Part shown: piece after piece, positions 1 to 4,594 of the stretch
Numbering within the stretch: position 1 is the stretch's first letter
How the letters are laid out: each line of letters opens with the position of its first letter
NCBI GenBank assembly: GCA_002352375.1
Contig: DEIH01000275.1
Location: forward strand, 1-6,987
Direction: 5' to 3'
Length of the DNA: 6,987 nucleotides
Source of the DNA: Spirochaeta sp. UBA2779
GTDB lineage: Bacteria > Spirochaetota > Spirochaetia > DSM-2461
The notes under the pieces: model-generated
Database searches by the model: none
Told to the model about the DNA's origin: nothing
The model's input: only the letters and a program-made list of their open reading frames with translations
Made by a program: the position numbers and the translations under genes

Positions 1-103
1 GGGGAACGGTAATACCCCGGTCTTTCAGCAGGGCTTTAGCCTCGTATTCGTCGGGTTTTCCATTAACTTTCAATTCACCCAGCCATTGTTTTAGTTTAAT
101 CAT
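1..103 (-). CDS. ADP-forming acyl-CoA synthetase, beta (ATP-grasp) subunit, N-terminal fragment
   Basis: This is the first 34 codons of a gene that runs off the left edge of the window. The readable protein starts MIKLKQWLGELKVNGKP and continues with EYEAKALLKDRGITVP. That second stretch is the usual opening of the ATP-grasp domain in ADP-forming acetate/acyl-CoA synthetase beta subunits (an E-x-E-A-K-x-L-L core, then a G-I-x-V-P strand). The start ATG (103-101) overlaps the TGA of the upstream alpha-subunit gene as ATGA, and an AAGGGGAA Shine-Dalgarno lies just upstream. In the family this subunit binds ATP/ADP and completes phosphate transfer from the phosphohistidine of the alpha subunit. 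Its position directly after an alpha-subunit gene strongly supports the call, but only the N-terminus is seen, so the total length and any further fused domain are unknown. Confidence 0.8.
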   Translation of the reverse strand, partial: MIKLKQWLGELKVNGKPDEYEAKALLKDRGITVP

Positions 104-1506
104 AAGAGTTCCCCTTGTGTCCGGAGTATTTCTCCCCGCTCCACCAGGAAACGGACGGCTCTTACCGTCCGGAGTATGGAGGGATATCCGGGAACACCGG
201 CCCGGTAAAAACGTTTGAGGTATTCGTCTGTAAAGGGACCGAACTGGGTAAATACCACGATGGGTTTTCTGCCCTCTTGTACCCGTCGGGCAATTTTGCC
301 TATCAGATTGTCTGTGATGGACGGGGGGGCAAAGAAACTGATGCAGATAACAATGTCTGTATTCGGGTCGTCAAGGAGGGCATCAAGGGTTTGAAGGTAG
401 ATTTCATCCCCGGCGCTGGCGGTAATATCCACCGGGTTATGGACTGATGCAAAGGGCAGGTTCACTTCTTTGAGACGGGCGGAAGTTTCCCCACTGAAAT
501 TGGCCATTTCCAGTCCGGCTCTTCGTCTGGGTTCTTCGATGTAATCGGCACACATCACGCCGTATCCCCCGGCGCCGGTAATTACTCCGATTCTGTTTCC
601 CAGGGGTGGCTTAATCAGACTGAGAACCCTTGCCGCATCGGCCAGTTCCTCATCATCAATGGCCCGTTGTATTCCATACTGCCGGAATGCTCCGCCGACA
701 ACCCTGTCGGATCCGGCCAGCCGGCCGGTATGGGAACTAACTGCGGCCTCTCCGGCGGCGCTTCTTCCGGCCTTGAGGACAATTACCGGCTTGTTCCGGG
801 TAACCTCTCCTGCTTCTTCGAGAAAGGCCTTTCCCTCATCGATATTTTCGGTGTAGATGGCCAGGCATCTTGTTTTTTCATCTTCGGCAAAATAGCGCAG
901 GAAGTCCGATTCATTCAGATCGCACTTGTTACCCAGACCAACAAAGGCCCGCATTCCAAAGCCGATATTGCTGGCATACCCAAGAGACTCCACCCCCACC
1001 GATCCGCTCTGGGTGATAAAGGCAATTCCGCCTCCCCCGGCCAGGGATTTATCCCCGTGCTCCACAAAAATTGTATCCAGGCCGGTTTCCGGGAGAAATA
1101 CTCCCAGGGAGTTGGGGCCGAGAATCCGGGTTCCATATCGCCCTGGTAGAACCTTTAACCGGTTTTCCAGGAGTTTCCCTTCAGGGCCGATTTCACCGAA
1201 CCCGCCGGCAACAATAACAATGATTTTCACCCCTCTGGCGGCACATTGTTCGGCGGCAGTAACGGCATTCTCAGCCCCTATTGTGATAATGGCCATATCA
1301 ACTTCTTCGGGCAGTAATTCCGGTGAAGATATCGCAGGAACACCCTGAACTTCTTTCTCTTTTGGATGGACGGGTATGCGTTCGATAGAGGAGCCTTTCA
1401 GACTGTTAAAGATGATACCACCGACTCTTCCCGGGGTGTTGGTTGCTCCGATAACAGCTATTTTTCGGGGGTAGAACAGTGCTTTGAGTTCTCGGTTTGT
1501 ATTCAT
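100..1506 (-). CDS. ADP-forming acetate/acyl-CoA synthetase, alpha subunit
   Basis: The 468-residue cytoplasmic protein has the three-domain layout of the alpha subunit of NDP-forming acyl-CoA synthetases (COG1042 type). A CoA-binding Rossmann domain covers about residues 5-135, with a FYPRKIAVIGAT opening and a GPNSLGVF segment at 130-137. A succinyl-CoA-ligase-like flavodoxin domain begins near 160 with ITQSGSVG (164-171). It contains KAGRS and SSHTGRLAGSD (257-267), where His259 matches the phosphorylated histidine of the family. A third ligase-like domain covers about 300-460, including ITGAGGYGV and HNPVDITA. The family reaction is acyl-CoA + ADP + Pi = acid + CoA + ATP. The gene has ATGA overlaps at both ends, with the membrane-protein gene upstream and the beta subunit downstream, so equal subunit synthesis is likely. 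An AAGGAT sequence precedes the ATG. The acyl specificity (acetyl, branched-chain, aryl) cannot be read. Split alpha and beta genes differ from the single fused polypeptide found in many bacteria. Confidence 0.9.
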   Translation of the reverse strand: MNTNRELKALFYPRKIAVIGATNTPGRVGGIIFNSLKGSSIERIPVHPKEKEVQGVPAISSPELLPEEVDMAIITIGAENAVTAAEQCAARGVKIIVIVAGGFGEIGPEGKLLENRLKVLPGRYGTRILGPNSLGVFLPETGLDTIFVEHGDKSLAGGGGIAFITQSGSVGVESLGYASNIGFGMRAFVGLGNKCDLNESDFLRYFAEDEKTRCLAIYTENIDEGKAFLEEAGEVTRNKPVIVLKAGRSAAGEAAVSSHTGRLAGSDRVVGGAFRQYGIQRAIDDEELADAARVLSLIKPPLGNRIGVITGAGGYGVMCADYIEEPRRRAGLEMANFSGETSARLKEVNLPFASVHNPVDITASAGDEIYLQTLDALLDDPNTDIVICISFFAPPSITDNLIGKIARRVQEGRKPIVVFTQFGPFTDEYLKRFYRAGVPGYPSILRTVRAVRFLVERGEILRTQGELL

Positions 1507-2165
1507 GACAGATTATCCTTTGCCTTTACCGCTCCCAGCAGTATACCAAGTACTGCCGAAAGCCCGGCAGCGAAGATGGTTCTAAACTGTTCGGGGAGCA
1601 GGAACGTGACGGTATGGGCGGGAATCCAGAACATGGGAATGGTTTTCTTTATAACGAATCCCCACATTTTCTGCCAGTCTATCTGCGTTAAAAGCGGTAG
1701 AACAGCAAAATTTTTGAGGGGAAAGCGGCCCTTGTTGGATGCAATATGCATGTCGGTAAGGTGGTGGGTAAGCATCATCATGGGGGCAAAACTGATATTC
1801 ATGGAAAATGAAATGATAAAGGCTGTCAGTATTCTGGAAGCCAGCTCAGTGGTTTTATTGAAATGAGGTAGCAACACTGGTGCTCCGTTTGAGAAGATAA
1901 CAAAGGCCCAGTAAATACTGATACCCAGCAGGCCCCAGATTATCATTTTTGGCAGAATGCCGAAGCCCCGGTTCAGATAACGCCCCGTACTGAAGCGCTG
2001 AGCAACCATTTCCCCGCCTGTCGCCATAACGGCAAATTTAATGAAGGTTACAAGAACCGGCAGAGTTTTGTACGCTGATTCATAGGCTTTTCTGCTTACC
2101 GGGATGCTGAAAAAGGCAATCAGGAGGAGGAAAATGAGAATAACGGGGATATCACGACTTTTCAT
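1503..2165 (-). CDS. Small multi-pass membrane protein, Mpv17/PMP22-like
   Basis: The 220-residue protein has about four hydrophobic segments: roughly residues 6-23, 36-50 (weaker), 71-92 and 107-131. A C-terminal hydrophobic stretch at 186-213 follows. There is no enzymatic motif. The layout resembles the eukaryotic-type Mpv17/PMP22 family. Near the N-terminus LPVLVTF is followed by ATGGEMVAQ (48-56), recalling the P-x-x-T and G-G-D-x-x-x-Q motifs. Near the C-terminus FWIPAHTVTFLLPEQFR (179-195) recalls the W-P-x-x-Q-x-x-N-F-x-x-V-P-x-x-x-R signature. Mpv17-family members are about 170-250 residues with four membrane segments, so the length fits. The gene overlaps its upstream (Lrp) and downstream (synthetase alpha) neighbours as ATGA. 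It has no clear Shine-Dalgarno of its own (GAGTGTCCCTTT precedes the ATG), so translation probably depends on ribosomes ending the Lrp gene. The family match is from motif memory only; otherwise it is an uncharacterised membrane protein. Confidence 0.5.
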   Translation of the reverse strand: MKSRDIPVILIFLLLIAFFSIPVSRKAYESAYKTLPVLVTFIKFAVMATGGEMVAQRFSTGRYLNRGFGILPKMIIWGLLGISIYWAFVIFSNGAPVLLPHFNKTTELASRILTAFIISFSMNISFAPMMMLTHHLTDMHIASNKGRFPLKNFAVLPLLTQIDWQKMWGFVIKKTIPMFWIPAHTVTFLLPEQFRTIFAAGLSAVLGILLGAVKAKDNLS

Positions 2166-2623
2166 AAAGGGACACTCGTTCTCTGCTTTTTTGTGGAGAG
2201 AACGAACATGGTACTTACCCTGCCGAGATTGGGGATTACCGCAATTTCTGCAACAGCCAGCCTTTCATAATCGGGTATATCTGCGGCGACGACTTTAAGA
2301 ATGAAGTCCTTTTCTCCGGCAACGTGATAACATTCAAGGATTTCCGGTATTTCCTGTACGGCATCCTGAAAGATTTTGATAGAGGCGGCTGAATGGTCGG
2401 ACATGGTTATCTCAACGATGGCCAGTATGGGAACGCCTACCTTTTCGTGGTTTACGAGGGCCGCATAACCGGAGATGACACCGCTGTTTTCAAGCCTTCT
2501 TACCCGTTCCAGGGTACTTGCCGGAGCCAGCCCCACCTTCCGGGCCAGATCGGCATTGGTAATTGATCCATCGTTTTGCAGTATCGAAAGAATTTTCCGG
2601 TTTGTATCATCCAGCTTGTTCAT
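2162..2623 (-). CDS. Lrp/AsnC-family transcriptional regulator
   Basis: The 153-residue protein is of typical length for the Lrp/AsnC (feast/famine) family. Residues 1-60 form the winged helix-turn-helix: LDDTNRKILSILQNDG, then ITNADLARKVGLAPASTLERV, then RLENSGVISGYAALVN. Each segment aligns by eye with the family pattern. Residues about 65-145 form the RAM ligand-binding domain, with VPILAIVEI, a central ILECYHVAGEKDFILKV strand pair containing the conserved G-x-x-D, and the VSTMFVL end strand. Such proteins form dimers or octamers that bind amino acids and regulate amino-acid metabolism, often including their own gene. It heads the four-gene unit, and its TGA overlaps the ATG of the membrane-protein gene. 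The start is fixed by the family pattern beginning at LDD. No spaced Shine-Dalgarno precedes the ATG, and a promoter-like -10 lies only 6 nt upstream, suggesting a leaderless transcript. Confidence 0.93.
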   Translation of the reverse strand: MNKLDDTNRKILSILQNDGSITNADLARKVGLAPASTLERVRRLENSGVISGYAALVNHEKVGVPILAIVEITMSDHSAASIKIFQDAVQEIPEILECYHVAGEKDFILKVVAADIPDYERLAVAEIAVIPNLGRVSTMFVLSTKKQRTSVPL

Positions 2624-2629
2624 TTCCGA

Positions 2630-2659
2630 ATAATAGTAGGCAAAATAGAGAAATGTCCA
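2630..2659 (-). promoter_or_regulatory. Candidate sigma70-type promoter of the Lrp-synthetase operon
   Basis: Read on the minus strand, TGGACA (2659-2654) and TATTAT (2635-2630) each match the sigma70 consensus at five of six positions and are separated by 18 bp. Only six bases lie between the -10 and the ATG of the Lrp gene, so the transcript would begin at or within about two bases of the start codon. A perfect 8-bp palindrome GAATATTC (2662-2669) sits immediately upstream of the -35 and could be an autoregulator site; that role is a guess. Confidence 0.5.
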
Positions 2660-2717
2660 GAGAATATTCAGCTATGCGTAAAATTCGGGTAAAAAAGGGT
2701 TATGTCCGGCAATCTAC

Positions 2718-2729
2718 AATACAGGTATT
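2718..2729. repeat. Short palindrome between the HAD and Lrp genes
   Basis: AATAC-AG-GTATT has 5-bp arms around a 2-bp centre, 12 bp after the HAD stop codon and about 60 bp upstream of the -35 proposed for the Lrp gene. CCGG tetramers flank it on both sides, so a small imperfect hairpin is possible. On the minus strand a T6 run follows only about 20 nt later, so it is a poor intrinsic terminator, and HAD transcripts may read into the Lrp operon. It could equally be an operator half or chance. Confidence 0.2.
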
Positions 2730-2740
2730 CCGGGGTGAGG

Positions 2741-3400
2741 TTAAATAACGATGGATAGTATTTTATCCGGAGTATCCACGGTATATGTGAAGCCGAGGCT
2801 GTCGATATCAATTTTATCATGATGATTCCATTTAACACCGATTGAGGGCATACCAGCGGCTTCAGCTGCCAGGGAATCTGATAGGGAATCGCCGATGTAG
2901 ATGCACTGAGAGGGTTGAACACCCAGAAGTCGGCATGCCTGAAGAAGTCCACCGGGCCCGGGTTTTGTTTCTTCGGCGTTATCCTCTCCGATAATGATGG
3001 AGAAATGCGAACGGATTCCATTTTGAGTCAGTACGGTGTCGACGATATTCGATGCATTGTTGCTGACGATTCCCAATGTAAGAGTCTGGGCCCTGAGCAG
3101 GTTCAGGCAGTCAGCGATACCGTTGAAGAGTTTAATTCCGTTGATCCTCGAAAAGAATGCCGAATAGTAATCTTCTGCAAGGGCTTCCCCAATTTTCTTA
3201 TCATTACTATCAATATGTTTGAGCATTCTTGATGAGGTTTTTATGCGCATACCGTCAATGATTTCCTCATCTGTGTTCGGGGCATATCCTTTGGCCGCTA
3301 AAACCTGATTTGTTGCCTGTATAACTGTGGGGACTGAATCGCTCAAAGTTCCGTCATTGTCAAAAAGAATCACTTTTTTCACATCTTTACCTGTTTCCAT
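2741..3400 (-). CDS. HAD-superfamily phosphatase, phosphoglycolate-phosphatase-like
   Basis: The 219-residue protein carries all four HAD motifs. Motif I is FDNDGTLSDS, with nucleophile Asp14 and acid/base Asp16. Motif II is Ser113 in GIVSNN. Motif III is Lys136 in EETKPGPG. Motif IV is GDSLSD, with Asp161 and Asp165 for Mg2+. The alpha-helical cap falls between motifs I and II (about residues 20-85), as in subclass I enzymes such as Gph and beta-phosphoglucomutases. It should hydrolyse a small phosphorylated metabolite in the cytoplasm; the substrate cannot be read. The ATG used here lacks a good Shine-Dalgarno. An alternative GTG at Val7 (position 3382) has an AGG seven bases upstream and begins just before the first beta strand, so the true start could be there. 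The gene lies 117 bp upstream of the Lrp operon on the same strand and is divergent from the RpiR gene. Confidence 0.88.
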   Translation of the reverse strand: METGKDVKKVILFDNDGTLSDSVPTVIQATNQVLAAKGYAPNTDEEIIDGMRIKTSSRMLKHIDSNDKKIGEALAEDYYSAFFSRINGIKLFNGIADCLNLLRAQTLTLGIVSNNASNIVDTVLTQNGIRSHFSIIIGEDNAEETKPGPGGLLQACRLLGVQPSQCIYIGDSLSDSLAAEAAGMPSIGVKWNHHDKIDIDSLGFTYTVDTPDKILSIVI

Positions 3401-3416
3401 TCATTCTCAGGCTCAT

Positions 3417-3445
3417 AATATAGAGATGAATACAAATAAAATCGA
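3417..3445 (-). promoter_or_regulatory. Weak candidate promoter of the HAD gene
   Basis: On the minus strand a TATATT hexamer (3422-3417) lies 16 bp before the annotated ATG. A poor -35, TCGATT (3445-3440), is 17 bp further upstream. Only the -10 is convincing. An imperfect inverted repeat with ATCGA/TCGAT ends (3441-3466) overlaps the -35 and could be a binding site. Low confidence throughout. Confidence 0.25.
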
Positions 3446-3513
3446 ATAAAAATAGGTATTATCGATGAGAGTGGAAGAAAAAGAACCTGGAAACATCACG
3501 AAATATATCTTAT

Positions 3514-3557
3514 TGATATCCGCCGTGCTGCACCGGAAAAATGGCGGACGATTATCA
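3514..3557. repeat. Imperfect stem-loop in the divergent intergenic region
   Basis: TGATATCCGCC (3514-3524) can pair with GGCGGA (3543-3548) followed, after a 4-nt bulge CGAT, by TATCA (3553-3557). This gives 11 base pairs around an 18-nt loop, which itself contains a small GTGC-T-GCAC fold. There is no T-run on either side, so it does not look like an intrinsic terminator. It could be a structured leader, an operator or chance; the GC-rich 6-bp core stands out in AT-rich surroundings. Confidence 0.35.
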
Positions 3558-3616
3558 GACAGCCGGTATCAGTATAATCACAGAGAGGAAAGAAACAGAA
3601 CCTCAGTATCGCTAGA

Positions 3617-3643
3617 GGTCAAAAAAGTATAAAAAAATTGACC
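3617..3643. promoter_or_regulatory. Inverted repeat, candidate operator upstream of the RpiR gene
   Basis: GGTCAA (3617-3622) and TTGACC (3638-3643) are perfect 6-bp inverted copies separated by 15 bp, with repeat starts 21 bp apart, about two helical turns. The spacer is an A-rich tract. The right arm is also the best -35 hexamer for the RpiR operon, so a dimer bound here would block RNA polymerase. That fits an autoregulated RpiR-family repressor, but the regulator-site pairing is inferred from position only. Confidence 0.45.
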
Positions 3644-3666
3644 AAATCACTTTTCCTTATTGCAAT
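3638..3666 (+). promoter_or_regulatory. Candidate promoter of the RpiR-ABC transporter operon
   Basis: The -35 TTGACC matches the consensus at five of six positions. A -10 TGCAAT (four of six) lies 17 bp downstream. Other -10 registers nearby (CAATAT, AATATA) are weaker or poorly spaced. The predicted start of transcription is near 3672-3674, giving a leader of about 35 nt to the RpiR ATG. Confidence 0.45.
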
Positions 3667-3678
3667 ATAGGGGGGTGT

Positions 3679-3699
3679 ATGGTAAATTATCTCCGGTAA
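3679..3699 (+). CDS. Possible six-codon leader mini-ORF
   Basis: An ATG at 3679 opens a six-codon frame (MVNYLR) ending at TAA 3697-3699, nine bases before the RpiR ATG. A run of six G (3670-3675) lies 3 nt upstream of this ATG and is the only Shine-Dalgarno-like sequence near the RpiR gene, whose own ATG has none. Translation of the mini-ORF could deliver ribosomes to the RpiR start. The spacing is short, the peptide has no recognisable content, and if transcription starts near 3673 the G-run may be partly outside the mRNA, so this is tentative. Confidence 0.25.
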   Translation: MVNYLR

Positions 3700-3707
3700 T
3701 GTAACTA

Positions 3708-4577
3708 ATGGATGTAAAACTTGACTGGCTGGACAGACTGCGCCGCTTTGAAAACGACCTGAGCAGGGCCGAGTCTGATCTGCTGCGTTTCGTTAACGCC
3801 AATCCGGAGAAAGTTTCACTTCTCACCCAGAGGGAGCTGGCGGTTGCCGCGGATGTCAGCAAGCCGGTGGTTATCAGTCTTTTTCGTAAACTCGGATATT
3901 CAACACATCGGGAATTTCAACATTCAGTAGAGGAATTCTTCTCCACACATATCGACTCATACCGGGCCTCACAGCATATCCGGAACCAGTTTGAAACTCT
4001 TGAAGAGCTGATTTCCGAGGCTATACAGGTTGATACCCGCAGCCTGGAACGACTTTCCCAATCCTTATCTCCGGATACTCTGGGGGCTATGGTTGAGGCT
4101 ATTACCAGTCATGAACGGGTGTGGATTATCGGACCGGGAACGGCGATGTATCCTGCTCACTATCTTTCTCAGAGGCTTCGCCGTTATCAGATTGCCAGTG
4201 TTCTTATCGGGCAGGATTCCTCTCATCATCTGGATGAGCTTTTTCCTATTACCGAACGGGATCTGCTTTTAGTGTTTCACTATACCGATCGGAATGAGTG
4301 GCTTCTGCCTGTTTTGCAATTCGCCGGAGAACGTGGAGCTTTTCGTATGCTGGTTTCTGCAACAATCCACCCCAGTTATATTGATGAAAGTGATGATTTC
4401 GTCCATGTCCCCCGGGGAGAGCTTCATTTTAAGAATTCCATGGCGGTACCCATGGCCTTTACCAACCTGCTGCTTCTCGCGTTGGAGATAGCCCGGGGAG
4501 AGGATGTTCGGGAACGTCTGAAAAATCTGGAAACAGCCCGTGACGCCTGGAATACGGCATTGCGGGATAAAAAATAG
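3708..4577 (+). CDS. RpiR-family transcriptional regulator with divergent SIS domain
   Basis: The 289-residue protein has the RpiR layout. The N-terminal HTH_6 domain covers residues 1-75, with LSRAESDLLRFVNANP, then LLTQRELAVAADVSKPVVI and SLFRKLGYSTHREF. A linker helix region runs to about 125, and a SIS (sugar isomerase) effector domain covers about 127-260. The first SIS motif is recognisable as IIGPGTA (140-146). The second, normally S-x-S-G-x-T, reads HYTDRNE (191-197), so the usual phosphosugar-binding serines are absent. RpiR proteins generally regulate sugar uptake and catabolism in response to phosphosugars. It is first in the transporter operon, 17 bp before the solute-binding protein gene, and probably controls it. 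An in-frame TAA at 3702-3704 rules out an upstream in-frame start, and the ATG at 3708 places the HTH at the usual distance from the N-terminus. There is no Shine-Dalgarno at this ATG. Confidence 0.9.
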   Translation: MDVKLDWLDRLRRFENDLSRAESDLLRFVNANPEKVSLLTQRELAVAADVSKPVVISLFRKLGYSTHREFQHSVEEFFSTHIDSYRASQHIRNQFETLEELISEAIQVDTRSLERLSQSLSPDTLGAMVEAITSHERVWIIGPGTAMYPAHYLSQRLRRYQIASVLIGQDSSHHLDELFPITERDLLLVFHYTDRNEWLLPVLQFAGERGAFRMLVSATIHPSYIDESDDFVHVPRGELHFKNSMAVPMAFTNLLLLALEIARGEDVRERLKNLETARDAWNTALRDKK

Positions 4578-4583
4578 AAGGCA

Positions 4584-4589
4584 AGGAGG
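4584..4589 (+). promoter_or_regulatory. Strong ribosome binding site of the solute-binding protein gene
   Basis: A perfect AGGAGG lies five bases before the ATG at 4595. It fixes that start and is much stronger than anything near the RpiR start, which fits high production of a secreted binding protein relative to its regulator. Confidence 0.85.
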
Positions 4590-4594
4590 AACTC

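Larger units (their letters stand above)
3401..3707. other. Divergent intergenic region between the HAD and RpiR genes
   Basis: This 307-bp, AT-rich stretch contains no convincing protein gene. From left to right it holds the weak HAD promoter with its overlapping inverted repeat (3417-3466), an imperfect stem-loop (3514-3557), the inverted repeat and promoter-like element upstream of the RpiR gene (3617-3666), and the mini-ORF leader (3670-3699). The part from about 3560 to 3615 shows only a purine-rich stretch and an unsupported 24-codon ORF. Confidence 0.6.

Noticed and set aside
667..1149. 160-codon open frame on the plus strand
   Set aside because: It lies wholly antisense to the well-supported synthetase alpha gene, has no recognisable domain and is rich in residues typical of shadow frames.
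926..1348. 140-codon plus-strand frame, proline/arginine/serine rich
   Set aside because: Antisense shadow of the synthetase alpha gene with low-complexity composition and no ribosome site.
1366..1866. 166-codon plus-strand frame
   Set aside because: Spans the junction of two coupled minus-strand genes in antisense and has no family resemblance.
2668..3021. 117-codon minus-strand frame overlapping the HAD gene
   Set aside because: The HAD frame has all four catalytic motifs in order; this alternative frame has none.
3419..3520. Possible tRNA or riboswitch in the AT-rich intergenic segment
   Set aside because: No cloverleaf pairing, T-loop sequence or known aptamer core could be found by eye.
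3541..3615. 24-codon plus-strand ORF in the divergent region
   Set aside because: Only a weak CGGAAAA sequence precedes it, its start lies in the loop edge of the stem-loop, and the peptide shows no recognisable feature.
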